A stretch of DNA of 64,000 nucleotides from Raphanus sativus (Eukaryota; Streptophyta; Magnoliopsida; Brassicales; Brassicaceae), in the NCBI RefSeq assembly GCF_000801105.2, contig NC_079517.1:20593579-20657578 (forward strand), read 5' to 3'. Shown in pieces: positions 24,150-36,521 of the stretch. Under the pieces are notes generated by a model. It was not told the origin of the DNA. It ran no database searches and worked only from the letters and a program-made list of their open reading frames with translations. The first letter of the stretch is position 1; the number at the start of each line of letters is the position of its first letter. A program made the translations under genes and the position numbers.

Positions 24150-24195
24150 AAAAAACATCCGCCCACATCTAATGCTTATCACCCATTCCGCCATC

Positions 24196-25655
24196 ATGCC
24201 CCGTGCCAAGAAAGAAACGCAAGCAGATATCCAGCAACGAACCATGGAAAAGATGCAGACCAAGATTGTGCAACTTACTCAGGCAATGCAAGGTCTACTC
24301 GCCCAGCAGAACACTGCGACCAGAGAAAAAGACGAGGAAGAACAGTCTGATCATGAAGACGATGCAAATCCGTTCGCTGTTCTCAGAGGAAATTGACCTA
24401 CAGCTCAACCCGTTCAACTCAATGAACGATGGATCGGAGTTTCAAGTTCGAGATTCCAAAATTTCATGGAACCCAAGTAGCTGAAGAAGCAGAGCAACTG
24501 CGATTGATGAGATATTAGAGTTCAAACAAGTCCTGCTTGAGCATTGTGTCCTCGTACTCGCCATGCGATTTCGAAGCAAAGCAACTGCGTGGTGGACTCA
24601 ACCTAAGACTACCAGATTTCGTATGGGCAAAACTAAAAGTGAGTCATGGAATAAGTTGAAGAAACATATGCAAAATACTTTCCTCCCTTACAACTATGAC
24701 CAGCTAATGTTTCCACGACTACATCATCTTCGACAAGGAAGCCGTACGGTGGAAGAATATGCTACATAAATTTTCTTGCTCCTGAAACGAATTGATATTC
24801 ACGACTCTGAACAACAAATCTTAGCTCAGTTCATTGGTGGCCTACACCAACATATTCAGCACACTTTGAATCTTTTTAATCCTCTTACGATATCTGAAGC
24901 ACACCAACAAGCATTGACGGTTGAAGCATGCTTCTCCTTAGAACTCAACACGCCAACAACGACTCGCGCCTAGCACCACCACAACACCAACAACAGCAAC
25001 CACACAAAACAAAACAACGCCTGATACAGCTATGGTACCCACCGATCAAGCTCGCTCCTTATGCACCGGTACTCTTCATTGCTTCTCATGTGGCGAGCCC
25101 GGTCACCGAAAATCTGCGTGCCCAACTCGTAATCGTCGTGGACTACTGCTCGACACTACTGGTCGTGATGTAAAAGTAGAATTTAACGATGATAATCAGA
25201 CACCAATACGATGAATCAACAGAAGAATTAGAAGCGGACACATGCGTTTACTTGATGTTACGACGTTCTTGCCTTGCACCACGTCTTCACGAGGATTTTC
25301 GACAATGCAACAATCTTTTCCATTCTCGTTGCATATCAAAGGTAAAGTGTGCAATCTTATCATAGATTCAGGTAGTTCTGAGAATGTTATAGCCGCTGAT
25401 GCTGTCCAGAAGCTATCTCTAAAAGACAAACACCATCCAGCCCCATAAAAACTTGCCTGGCTGCAACAATCGAATGACGTCAACATTACTCGTCGTGCCT
25501 TGGTCACTTTTTCTATTGGAGATGTGTATCACGATCAAATATACTGAAATATTATACCAATGGATGCTTGTCACTTGCTCCTTGGTCGCCCATGGAAGTT
25601 TGATCGTCAGGTCTTACATGACGGGTTTAAATTGTTCAAAGAGATAGTTGAGTGA
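24196..25655 (+). pseudogene. Ty3/gypsy gag-protease remnant
   Basis: Begins MPRAKKETQADIQQ. A decayed gag follows: AWWTQPK, ESWNKLKKHMQNTFLP, DQLMFPRLHHLRQGSRTVEE, then LAQFIGGLHQHIQHTL. At about 25070-25120 is a CCHC zinc knuckle (CFSCGEPGHRKSACP) that binds RNA. At about 25340-25400 is a retropepsin active site (LIIDSGSSENV), and near 25575-25625 the post-protease LLLGRPWKFDR. Stops and frameshifts are frequent (first stop at 24394). Reverse transcriptase, RNase H, integrase and the 3' LTR are absent, so the element was cut off just after protease. The order is that of plant chromovirus-type gypsy elements; the exact lineage is not assigned. Confidence 0.85.
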
Positions 25656-25994
25656 TGAATTGGTGATACTAGTACAGTGATATTACGATTTATCTGGCTG
25701 TTTTTAATTCAAATATAGGTATATTCCAATTTAAAATTTTAACTAAAACTAAATAACTAAAACTAAAAGAAAATAGAAGTTAAAAACTCTAAACTCATCG
25801 TAAACAAAAATCACAAAACTTAATTATTCGAAACTCTGAGAGCTTAGACATGAGGGCAAAAATCGAGATGGACCTCAACTCTGTGGATTTCAAGAATTCG
25901 CGTTCAATCAACGTTAAACATGAAAATTCCTCCATTTTAATTGAACACAAACACACAAACACATAGATGTATTTTAACTGTTAAAGAGAGCATA
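25656..25994. other. Spacer, nothing recognised
   Basis: AT-rich sequence between the truncated gypsy remnant and a Helitron start. No 3' LTR or coding segment was seen. Confidence 0.5.
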
Positions 25995-28308
25995 TCTTGT
26001 ATACTAAAGCACAATTTATATAATCAACAAAATTCTGACACGTGGCATTAATATTTTTTTAGAAAAACAAACAAAAATATTAAGGTTGATTTTTTATCCC
26101 TATGTTTATGTAATTCAAAATATTTAAATTCTTATTTTTTCTCAGAATTTTGATCCCACTTTTTGCTACTTTTTCATTATCAATCTGTATTTAACCAAAC
26201 TGTTTCCTTCTCTATATAATTTGCAATCGTCGTCAAACTTCACCATACTTCTCTTCATTTTTTTCTATATTCTTCATAGTTTCAAAAATTGTGGTAATCA
26301 ATATAACTTCTTAAAAAATTTAATGCTCTTCTTTTTTATTTTTATTCTCATAGTTTTCTTTTTGAAAAAGACTTTATTTTTAAGAAATTTGCACCCAATA
26401 ACTAAGAAAAAAACAAAATTCACTATCTAACCAAAATCCAACCCTCTTTCCTCTTTTCTCTTCATATCTCTCTCTTCTCTCTCTAAAAATCTAATTTCTT
26501 TTTTTTTGTTATTCTCTAAATAAGCCCTTATTTGTATTCTCATAGTTTTCTCAAAATTAATCATATTTGATCTAAGAAAACCCATATTTGATTAACCTTA
26601 TCAGCAAACAAGGTAACACAATATTCCTCTACTTTTCTCTATAAATTGTTTTTCATATATGTTTTGTGACCTATTTGCTACAGACGGAAAAAACATATTT
26701 GAAACAAAATGTTGTAGCCATAAATAAGAAACAAATCAGATATGAAAGAAAATGAAACTTTTCTTTTGAAAAAAAGGTATCATCATTAAAAGAATAAAAG
26801 GATTTTAGGAGTTTGGAGGATGAAAAAGTGTTTAAGAAAAAAAATTAAATGCTTTTTTGGTAACTTCTAAATGTGGATATTCTTTTTCACAACTGATTTT
26901 TTCTATTCCATTTTATATTAAGTGTCAAGATATTAAAAATAGAGTGATTTAGTTGAATATACATAGAAAGCATGGTAATTAGGTGTATGACCAAAATATT
27001 TCTGTATTTAGGCGACATGGAATGCGTGCCAACTAGAGAGACATTTATACCCTTACGTGTAGTGCTGACAACGGTTCAAGCGCGTGACATTCGCACAAAG
27101 ATATATTTTTGTTGGTTCTTGAGCAGAGAAAATATAGTTTTTATATCAGTAAAAAATGCATGTCAGAAGTGAGTTTTGGCAGATACATATCGTAACAATT
27201 GAAAATCAGCACGACATACATCTTCCAAAATAATAAAATACAGTGGTGAAGTAGATCATATGGGATCAAATTGAATTATTGAAATGTATAAAACAATATC
27301 TTTATTTTATAACCGGATATTACATAATTTTTCTGGATAAAAATTGTAATTCTGAGTAATAGAACTCATATGCCACAAAACCCAGATCTTTTAATTTTGG
27401 AAGACCAAACATACAAAAAGTCTTAATTCTGCAGAAAGAGTTTTGTAGGTAACAAAGCAAGATCTTACAACTAGGACATAAATTTAAGAAACGCCGCTGT
27501 TGTGAGACACATCAAAGAGGGAGGCGGGCAAAATGTGACATGGACTTTAGGAAATACATGATCTGGTCACATATGAAGGATCAGAGGAGGGGAACATGGG
27601 ACGGGATGGTGGCTCTCACGGAACAAGCTTGTGGGGGTGGTTAGAAGGAACACGGCGGTGAGAGGGGGAGGCTCAATCTAATAACAATAGATACAGTTGA
27701 TCCTAAAAAGATTAAAATCATTGAAAGAGCAGTGAGACTTTTATGAAGAATAGAGAGAAAAACGGTACAGGATACAAAAGAGATGATATATATTTGGAGT
27801 ATGTTTCGACGGGAGATGTAAAGATTGTTTCAGATTAGCAAAAAAAACGAATTCGGAGAAAGAGAGAAGAGAAAAGATACAAATAAATATGTAATAGATA
27901 TGCCATGTCTTTTGTCATAAGTAGATAGTAGAGACACTTGGGGTTATGAAAAATAGCACAGTACATTTCCATATATCTAATTATTTTATGAATCATCGCT
28001 ATGGAGCGCAAATACTCTTAAAAATAAGTAAAAGATTTGATATTGATTTATCATAATTTATCATAGTTTTTTATCCATTTTAAAACAATACCAGAAATAT
28101 TGTTTTACCATTTCCAACTTTTTTAGTTTGACTACAACTACCTCACAGGCCATTCATATTTATATTTAAACTGTATTTAATTAAAATCATAATTAATAAA
28201 ATTTAATATAATAGTTTATTCTGATTGATAAATGAAATTACAGTTTTATCATCAAATAATTTAGAATGCAATTTTTTTATCCATGCATAGCATGGAGCGT
28301 GACACTAG
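25995..28308 (+). mobile_element. Non-autonomous Helitron, 2.3 kb
   Basis: 5' end A then TCTTGTATACTAAAGCACAA with gacacgtggcat shortly after, typical of Brassicaceae Helitrons. 3' end with hairpin ccatgcatagcatgg (28281-28295) and CTAG at 28305-28308 followed by T. The interior is AT-rich; 26960-27180 is less so but has no recognisable gene. No replicase. Confidence 0.6.
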
Positions 28309-28329
28309 TACTTATATAAAAGCCAAAAA

Positions 28330-28460
28330 TTTACGGAAGAAATTGAAATTTGAAAATTTTACTTTCAGAGACACTTTCTTACTTTTCAATTACATCTAGA
28401 GACACAATACACTTGACACACACTTTTCTATTGTTAAATGACCTTATTATCCCTGAACCT
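28330..28460 (+). mobile_element. MULE-like terminus related to the big KI-type element
   Basis: The stretch containing caattacatctagagacac and acttgacacacacttttct matches the inverted complement of the right end of the 42958-55729 element (caattacatcaaaagacaca, acttgagacacactttct). It therefore looks like the outer end of a related element extending rightwards. The opposite end was not found. Confidence 0.5.
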
Positions 28461-28869
28461 GAACATACATTACTTTTTCATTCCTCTCTTCCTAAATCTC
28501 GACAAATTCATCATCTCTCCTAACTCAAGTATACTTTTTCAAGTGTTCAAATTGTAAACAAAACGAAGAAATAATTGATGGGTGTGATAAGACCAAAGCT
28601 TGTAATGGAATCAATTTGTTCATGTGGTTATGGCTGGTCTGTCGTCTCTTTTGTCCAAGTCATATCAGTCTTGTTAATTTTAAAAAAATCAGAAGAACCA
28701 GAAAACAGAGTGTGAGACAACTCCAGAGGATGATAATTGCCGATCTATTTCATCTCCCTCAACATCATCGTGAATGAAGTGGAACTTCCGGGAAAACCAT
28801 CGGAGAAGACGAGAGAGTCGGCGGAGACGAAAAACGAGTAAACTCCTCCTCCTACACCGCCAGTGAGCA

Positions 28870-29205
28870 CACCATGGATTTCGAGCTCACATCGGCGTGG
28901 ATGAGCTCGGTCAAGCTGCGGTAGTTCGCCGTGCTCATCTCATCTCGTGAAGCTATGGTGATTTGAGCTCGGTGAAGCTGCGGAAGTTGGATTACGGGCT
29001 CAGCATCGTCATGGATGAGCTCGCCATGCTCAGCTGCGGGGGTTCGAGCTCCTCGTCGTGCTCAGTTGCGGTGGTTTGAGCTGTCGCCGTGCTCAGACTC
29101 CATCACTAGATATGTCGTCCAAGTCGCCTCCTCCTCGTCCTCGCTCATCTCTGCGAAGCCTCGTCCATGATCTCGGTGAAGCTGCGGTGGTTCGATCTCG
29201 GAGTC
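28870..29205 (+). repeat. GC-rich imperfect tandem repeat
   Basis: A block with repeated gagctcggtgaagctgcgg, gtcgtgctcag and ggttcgagctc motifs, irregular units of roughly 50-90 bp. It is strikingly GC-rich against its surroundings. No long frame on either strand is convincing. It may be a captured and amplified gene fragment inside the MULE-like element starting near 28330. Confidence 0.6.
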
Positions 29206-29249
29206 GCCATTGAAGAAAGCTCGATTGTATCTGCAATCAAGAATCATGC

Positions 29250-30300
29250 ATTTGCATATTGGTCCTTGTATTTATGTAAGTTTTTGTGTTTCCCCCTAAG
29301 TTTCCAAATTTTTAGATTTATCTTTTAATTAGTCCCAAACTTTATAGAATTATAACTCTAGTCCTGCTTTATGTTGCTCACGTACAGAAAAATGCAAAAT
29401 CAATGTATTTGTTGTTCATATGTTTTATGTATTGTATAATTTTTTAGTTCTAATACTAAAGATCTACTGATATTTAATTAATTAAATCATTTATGAAGTT
29501 TTGAGACTGTACAAATTTTTTTAATCAATTAAATAATTGTTTTGTACACTGTGTACAAAGAAAATGTGGATATGAGTTTTGTTGATTCATGAAATGTGGA
29601 TAAAAGAGTTGTGTACAATATCAAAGTGGAGATATATCAAAAAATTGAAATAAAATATATGTATAAATGATTTTTTTTGTATCAATATACATATTTTTAT
29701 ATTTTAATATATATTACTAACTATTGTAAATTAGAATTTATTAGTCATGTATTTTGTGGAAAATAAAAATGTGGACAAAGTTTTTGTCAATCAAAAATAT
29801 GTAGATGGAAGAACTGCGTACATGTGAATTGTGTCTAAACTTACATCTTTCATTTATGTCATAGTTTTACATCCACATTTGGATTGTGCATGTCCATACA
29901 TTTTTATATAAATGTTAAAATACTAAAAAAAGATATTGAAAGTGGATATTGAAATATAGAGAAAAAAATTATAATTTAATGTAATAAACACAATATTTTT
30001 ATATATAAACCCATAAACTTAAATGTGTCAAATGATTGATAAAAGAAAAATGTCTTATAAACTCATTTGCAACACATTTTTTTCCCGCACAATATACGGA
30101 CGCTTCTTCCTTTCTATAAAGGCATAATTGTCTAAATAACATATTTGTCTCATCCAAATGTGTTTCACATGTGAGAAGTGTCTTTCTTTGCACAAGAAAG
30201 ACAAAAAGTGTTTGGGAACGCAAAGATCTGCTAGTGAATTCGTCGTGCCAGATAACACTGCATGATGGACGGGTTAAAAACATGGGCTAATTTCAACAGG
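29250..30300. other. AT-rich upstream region of UGD, no gene
   Basis: Low-complexity sequence with recurring gtggata/gtgtacaa words. A minus-strand open stretch at 29999-30283 has no recognisable domains and is probably accidental. The UGD promoter should lie in its last few hundred bases. Confidence 0.5.
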
Positions 30301-30420
30301 GCCCCTCTCGTCATCTCCACAATACTTCCAACATACTCTCTGTTTTACCCTCGCCTATGATTGAAATCTTGCTCCACCGCAAGGTGAGACGTCAAAGGGC
30401 AAAATCGGAAATGCGTCTCC

Positions 30421-30428
30421 TATAAAAC
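30421..30428 (+). promoter_or_regulatory. TATA box of the UGD gene
   Basis: tataaaac lies about 100 bp upstream of the 5'UTR intron donor and is followed by CT-rich sequence typical of plant transcription starts (about 30450-30500). Confidence 0.6.
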
Positions 30429-30524
30429 GCACCCCTCCTTCTTCGTCTTTCTTTCTCCTGCGCTCCTCGAAACATCCTTCTCCTTCTTCCAACAGATCAA
30501 TTCCTTCATCGCTAATCTTCGGAG

Positions 30525-30833
30525 GTAACACCGATCTCTCTCCTCGTTTGATCCTTTACATTTCTATGAGCTGCATTGTCGCGATTGATTCTTAGCTAAT
30601 CCCTCTCTCTGGATCGTCGATTAATACCTCTCAGATCTCATAGATCGCGTCATCAATTATAGATCCATCGTTAACTGTGCTCATTTTATCGAAATCAAGC
30701 TAGATAGTGCTTAGATCTACGTGTACTGAGTGTTCTCTTTGTCCAGATCTGATCCGTTTCTGACTTTCATTTTGAAATACGTACGTGGTGGATCTCTGTT
30801 GCTATCCGATCTTGATTCAATTTTTTTTTGCAG
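30525..30833 (+). other. 5'UTR leader intron of the UGD gene
   Basis: Donor ggag/gtaaca at 30525 and acceptor after a T-run (ttttttttgcag) at 30833, 24 bases before the ATG. A leader intron is, as I recall, also found in Arabidopsis UGD genes and can raise expression. Confidence 0.75.
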
Positions 30834-30857
30834 AGAGTGAGAGAGATTCAAAAAACA

Positions 30858-32300
30858 ATGGTGAAGATCTGCTGTATTGGAGCTGGATATGTCGGTGGTC
30901 CAACAATGGCTGTGATCGCACTCAAATGTCCACACATAGAAGTAGCAGTCGTTGACATCTCTGTTCCACGTATCAACGCGTGGAACAGTGACCAGCTTCC
31001 CATCTACGAGCCAGGTCTTGAAGACATCGTTAAGCAATGTAGAGGCCAAAACCTCTTCTTCAGCACCGACGTTGAGAAACACGTGCGGGAAGCTGATATC
31101 GTCTTTGTCTCCGTCAACACCCCCACCAAAACCACCGGTCTCGGAGCTGGCAAAGCCGCGGATCTCACTTACTGGGAGAGTGCTGCTCGTATGATCGCCG
31201 ATGTTTCGGCTTCTGATAAGATCGTCGTTGAGAAGTCCACTGTCCCTGTCAAAACGGCTGAAGCCATCGAGAAGATTCTGATGCATAACAGTAAAGGGAT
31301 CAAGTTCCAGATCCTGTCGAATCCGGAGTTTCTTGCGGAAGGTACTGCGATCGCTGATCTTTTCAACCCTGACCGTGTTCTCATTGGAGGACGAGAGACG
31401 CCTGAAGGTTTCAAAGCTGTTCAGACGCTTAAGGAAGTATACGCCAACTGGGTTCCTGAAGACCAGATCATCACAACCAATCTCTGGTCGGCTGAGCTCT
31501 CCAAGCTGGCGGCAAACGCTTTCTTGGCTCAGAGGATTTCTTCCGTGAACGCCATGTCGGCTCTTTGTGAATCCACCGGCGCTGACGTCACTCAAGTGGC
31601 TTACGCCGTTGGGACGGATTCAAGAATCGGTCCCAAGTTCTTGAACGCTAGTGTCGGATTCGGAGGTTCTTGTTTCCAGAAGGACATTTTGAACCTTGTC
31701 TACATCTGTCAGTGCAATGGGCTTCCGGAAGTGGCGGAGTACTGGAAACAGGTGATCAAGATCAACGATTACCAGAAGAACCGGTTTGTGAACAGAATCG
31801 TATCTTCTATGTTCAACACCGTCTCCAACAAGAAGGTTGCGATCCTCGGTTTCGCGTTCAAGAAAGACACCGGCGACACTAGGGAAACACCAGCCATTGA
31901 TGTGTGCAAAGGTTTGTTAGGAGACAAGGCGCAGATCAGCATCTACGATCCTCAAGTCACTGAGGAACAGATTCAGAGAGACCTTGCGATGAAAAAGTTC
32001 GATTGGGACCATCCGCTTCACTTGCAGCCAATGAGCCCGACCACGGTGAAACAAGTGAGTGTGAAATGGGATGCGTATGAAGCTACAAAAGATGCACACG
32101 CGGTCTGCGTTCTGACCGAGTGGGATGAGTTCAAGTCATTGGACTACCAGAAGATCTTTGACAACATGCAGAAACCAGCTTTTATCTTCGACGGGAGAAA
32201 CGTTTTGAATGTGGACAAGTTGAGAGAGATTGGTTTCATCGTTTACTCCATTGGTAAGCCACTTGATGCATGGCTTAAGGACATGCCTGCTTTTGTCTGA
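30858..32300 (+). CDS. UGD4: UDP-glucose 6-dehydrogenase (UGD4-like)
   Basis: An uninterrupted 480-codon frame, the standard length for plant UGD. The cytosolic enzyme oxidises UDP-glucose twice with NAD+ to UDP-glucuronate, precursor of pectin and hemicellulose sugars. The N-terminal Rossmann fold has [10 protein letters not shown] at residues 8-17. The catalytic nucleophile is Cys272 in [10 protein letters not shown], and the substrate-binding [10 protein letters not shown] and [15 protein letters not shown] segments are intact. The C-terminal UDP-binding domain ends in [14 protein letters not shown]. The start was chosen as the ATG of [12 protein letters not shown], after a leader intron; an upstream extension would run into the intron acceptor. 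The CDS lacks introns, as in Arabidopsis. Closeness to PTEN1 matches Arabidopsis UGD4 (At5g39320, from memory) rather than UGD2 or UGD3, but the proteins are very similar. Intact and probably expressed. Confidence 0.97.
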   Translation: MVKICCIGAGYVGGPTMAVIALKCPHIEVAVVDISVPRINAWNSDQLPIYEPGLEDIVKQCRGQNLFFSTDVEKHVREADIVFVSVNTPTKTTGLGAGKAADLTYWESAARMIADVSASDKIVVEKSTVPVKTAEAIEKILMHNSKGIKFQILSNPEFLAEGTAIADLFNPDRVLIGGRETPEGFKAVQTLKEVYANWVPEDQIITTNLWSAELSKLAANAFLAQRISSVNAMSALCESTGADVTQVAYAVGTDSRIGPKFLNASVGFGGSCFQKDILNLVYICQCNGLPEVAEYWKQVIKINDYQKNRFVNRIVSSMFNTVSNKKVAILGFAFKKDTGDTRETPAIDVCKGLLGDKAQISIYDPQVTEEQIQRDLAMKKFDWDHPLHLQPMSPTTVKQVSVKWDAYEATKDAHAVCVLTEWDEFKSLDYQKIFDNMQKPAFIFDGRNVLNVDKLREIGFIVYSIGKPLDAWLKDMPAFV

Positions 32301-33187
32301 ACGAGAGAACAAGGTAATAATAATGATAATCTGGCTCATTCTTTTTCCTTTACCTTTGATTGTTTCTGTTTTTGCGTTTTTGCTTCTTATAACGTCTATC
32401 TTTGTTGTTTGTTTTCTTATATAAGCTCTCGTAATTTTTGTGTTTCAAATTTTGTTGAACAGACGACTACTTTGTATTCGATACATTTGCATCATTTTTC
32501 GTTGTTTCCTTAGAAAAGCAATAATGTTCAGTTTTTTCTTTTTTTTTGGAATTCAAAATGAACGCCAAGGCCTAAATTTGCAGATTCTTTTAATTTGAAT
32601 AGTAACTTGTGTTCGTTATTAATTCAAAATCACCATTGTTGTTGTAGAAACTAGAAAGACAAATCACCATTTTCGATGTTTTACCCTGACTGATCTGAAG
32701 CGGATAATTATTTAAGTTACAGTTAGTTCATAATTATTGAAGTCAAGTCTAATATTGTAATATGAGCATGTTTCACAAATGATAAGATGTGTTAATTTTA
32801 ATATATATACTTCAAAATAATAACAGTATATATGATGCATAATTAGAATAGGAATATACATGAAATATAAAATATTAGAAATATTAAATAATTTTTTTAT
32901 TTAGTTCATGGATTTTTAATATTTTTAATTTGTTTTCTCCATTTCGATAATTTTAACCAGTTCATCGTCTGATTTTTGGAACACTGCATTTTTATGCGGT
33001 CTATTTAGAAATGATTGTCTCACTAAATTATAAAATCTTCTTTTTCATTAAATAACTTAAATTTGTTTTTTTGTCAGAAATGTAAAAATTTAATTTTCAG
33101 CACATAATTAAAAATTTATCACAAACAAAATAAAATGATCATTGTACATATAATTTTAAAATAAACCAAACGACTGGTAATAAAACA
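32301..33187. other. UGD 3'UTR and AT-rich flank
   Basis: The first 150-250 bases, T-rich with gttttctt/ttgtttctg tracts, are the likely 3'UTR. The remainder is AT-rich with no gene seen. Confidence 0.5.
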
Positions 33188-34400
33188 CTAGAGTTTTTGA
33201 TCCGCACATCCGTACGGCTGTATTTTCATCTTTTACAATAAATATTTATTTGCATAAGTGACATATATTTTTTTTTTGTTTTTTTGTCATCTAGTGACAT
33301 ATATTTTAAAATTTATCTGTTTAAATACATTTTTAACCGCAATAACTTAATAGCTGTACTGAATAATTTTATTCTATCTTATAAACCACTAATCGTATAA
33401 TCCATATTTTTAGAATATGACCCGTATATCCATACAAATATATTTTTTATTAACTTACGGATCAAAATTTTATGAATAGTAAAATTGTTGTATATACTAC
33501 TTTAATTATATGGTGCTTTATATTATATATACTTTTCAACATTTATCATATTGAATTTACATTGGACTGTTATTTATACAAATATACACAACATAACATA
33601 TTTTTATAATATATAAATAACTATTTTTATGTGATGACTTTTATTTTAGTTATTACTAAAAATAATTATATAGCTTTTAAAAAAATATTATTTGTTAACT
33701 ATTTAAAGCAAGTTTTATTAATTATCTTTAAACATACATATATCTAAAATAGGAAAAGACAGAGAATATTAAAATCTAGGTTTATTTAATTATTATTGCC
33801 ATATTTTTTAGTTAGGATCTAATTTTGGAAATTTATTAATTAAATAAAAAATATAAAGAATTCTAAAAGTATGTTAATTAATAACTTCAGTGGCATATCA
33901 TGGTAAATAAGTTGAAAAACAAAGGATTGTTTTATATATTTCAGTACTTCTCTTTTAATATACATATATATTATATACTTTTCAACATTATCATATTTAA
34001 TTTACATTAGACTGTTATTTATATAAATATACATAACATAATATATTTGTATAATATATAATAATATTTTATGTGATGACTTTTATTTTAGTTATTACTA
34101 AAAATAATTATATAGATTTAAAACAATATTATTTGTTAACTATTTAAAACAAGTTTTGTTAATTATTAAACATACATATATCTAAAATAGGAAAAGACAG
34201 AGAATATTAAAATCTAGGTTTATTTAATTATTATTGCCATAATTTTTAGTTAGGATGTATTTTGAAAATGTATTAATTAAATAAACAATATAAAGAATTC
34301 TAAAAGATATGTTAATTAATAACTTAAGTGGTTTATCATGGTAAATTAGTTGAAAACAAAGGGTTGTTTTATTTCAATACTTCTCTTTTAATAATAGAGA
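33188..34400 (-). mobile_element. Helitron 1 of a head-to-tail series
   Basis: 5' end on the minus strand at 34400: TCTCTATTATTAAAAGAGAA. 3' end at 33188 with hairpin gccgtacggatgtgcgg, spacer and CTAG followed by T. Its interior contains a 430-bp tandem duplication that includes part of the 5' end. Non-coding. Confidence 0.65.
33520..34393. repeat. Tandem duplication, two copies of about 430 bp
   Basis: 33520-33959 and 33960-34393 align almost throughout: shared blocks include gtgatgacttttattttagt, ctaaaataggaaaagacaga and gaatattaaaatctaggttt, and both end in acttctcttttaata. Copies differ by scattered substitutions and small gaps. Confidence 0.85.
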
Positions 34401-35391
34401 CTAGAGCTTGATCCGCACATCCGTGCGCGTATTAGTTTTATTTTATTTTTTATTAATTAGTGACATTTTTAAATATATATATAAAAATCTTTTTTTCATT
34501 TTTAGGTTCCTACACATCAAAACCAAATCCACTAGGACCTTAAAAACCCAACTCAATCCACCAGAAAATTTATAATATCCGAGTGGAATCTAATTTCATA
34601 TACCTGAAAGGATAGATGAATACACATGCCTAAATTATTATGTAAAGAAAAAAATTATAATAAATGTTCAATAATTACATTGTTTATTCTGAATGATTAG
34701 GATTATATTATTAGTTTTTCAACTGGTTAGTGAAATTGTATCTAACTAATTAGTTTTTTCATGTACAATGTACAGTGATAAATTATTAAAAATTCAAATT
34801 ATTTAAAAATAAATTTCTTAATATTATATATATTATTTTGGACCAATAATATATAGTTGGGGTAATTTATCATAAAATTAAGGAAAAACAATTTTTAAGT
34901 TAAATTATAGTTAATAATATATGTTTTTATATTTAAAATTATAATCTTAGATAATTTTTAATCTATTTGTTTTGGTTAAAAAATATTTAATAAAATTGTA
35001 TAAAATTACTAAAAATATTCATATAAAAATTATATAGTTATCAAAAATTTAAAATAAAACAATATTTATAAAATTTGTAGATATCTGAAAGAAACTAATG
35101 ATATTACGATTAAAACTTTTAACTTTAAAAATGGAGATAATTTTGAAAAATTTAGTAATAATTTTTTATAATTTTAAAAATAAAACTAAATAATATTTCG
35201 AAATTTATATTGTCATATTTGAATATACTTATTTTAATGGTGATTTATGAGTTATTACCATGCTCTAAAAAATTATCAAAAATATAAATCAACATTAAAC
35301 GTAATGTATAAGTTATTGTCATATTCTACAAATTTTACCAAAAATATATATCAACATTAACCGTAAGACATGTCATCAATTTTAATAGTCA
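34401..35391 (-). mobile_element. Helitron 2 of a head-to-tail series
   Basis: 3' end at 34401 (hairpin gcgcacggatgtgcgg, spacer, CTAG), directly abutting the first base of Helitron 1. The 5' end at 35391 reads TGACTATTAAAATTGATGAC, a diverged version of the usual TC start, and itself abuts the next CTAG. Non-coding, AT-rich. Confidence 0.55.
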
Positions 35392-36521
35392 CTAGATTTT
35401 GACCCGCACACCCGTGCGGGTGTATATTTTATAAAATATGTTGTTTTTCATGTCAATATTAGAGTTGGACAAAAAAAAACGAATCCAAAAAATCGAACAG
35501 ATCCGATCCAAAAGAAGTACCAAACCAAAAACCGAAATGATTAAATATTAAAATTTTGGTATTTAGAGAACTGAAACCGAATCTGATCCGAACCGAAGTA
35601 TTTCAGATACCCAAATGTATTCGAAATAGATTTATATACTTATATATATTATTATTTTTAGATTTAATATATATAAAAACATCGAGAATATATATGGTAC
35701 TTATAAGTTGGTTTAAATAATTGAAAATATATATAAATAGTCAAATGTAAATATCTACAAAGTTAATGCAATATATTATTTTGCTTATATATTTTGAGAA
35801 ATTTAGAGTATAATAAATTTAAAAATAATTTAAATGTATTATCTGAACCCGAACAAACCCGAACTAAATAATTTAAATGCGTCCGCGCGAGTGTATATTT
35901 TTACGAACCTTACAAAACATATAAAAACAAAAATGTAATGATTTTATTATATTATATTAGTTTGTTTTAAAAATATATATTTCATTACAGTATCGTGTGA
36001 ATTTTATTTTGGCTGTGTTAGATCATTGTTTTATGGTATCAATAATTATTTTATCAAGTAATTTAGTGATTTCATTTAGAATTAAATGAAATAAACTTTA
36101 ACAAAACACCTATGATATTTATATTATACAAGTGAATTTTGTGTTGTCACTGAATGTATTAAAAATAACGTTAAAATTGTAACTATATTATTAATATATT
36201 TTTGTTCTATAATTAATAAGAATCATACAAAAACACTGAAACACTTGATAATTATATTTGTTCCATATATACACGACTTTTATATTTCTAAATTGGGCTG
36301 TAGGATACAAAATTTTAATTTGGGCCATACTAATTCAGCCCATTAGATTTCTATCTGTTCGGTGGTTTAGTAATTAATTTACGTATAGGTGGTTTGCATA
36401 GACAACTAAAATCTCGCTGGTTAGTTATTAATTTGTCGATTTTAAAAAGATAATGGCATAGTGATGTAATTTTTGTGGAAAATTCAGGATTAATCTCAAA
36501 ATGTACTCATATTTTAATAGA
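35392..36521 (-). mobile_element. Helitron 3 of a head-to-tail series
   Basis: 3' end at 35392 with hairpin cacccgcacgggtgtgcggg and CTAG. 5' end at 36521: A then TCTATTAAAATATGAGTACA. It is interrupted by hAT-like MITE sequence, after which a second degenerate 3'-hairpin motif (gcgtccgcgcgagtgtatat) appears near 35879. Confidence 0.55.
35459..35880. mobile_element. Degenerate hAT-like MITE
   Basis: Starts tagagttggacaaaaaaaaa and is rich in aaccgaa/gatccgaa words, ending near cccgaacaaacccgaac. These are features of a common plant MITE group. A right inverted repeat and TSD are not clear. Confidence 0.4.

Noticed and set aside
30717..31595. 292-codon open frame antisense to the UGD gene
   Set aside because: It mirrors the strongly conserved UGD coding sequence, extends into the leader intron and has no recognisable domain; long antisense frames are common opposite codon-biased genes.
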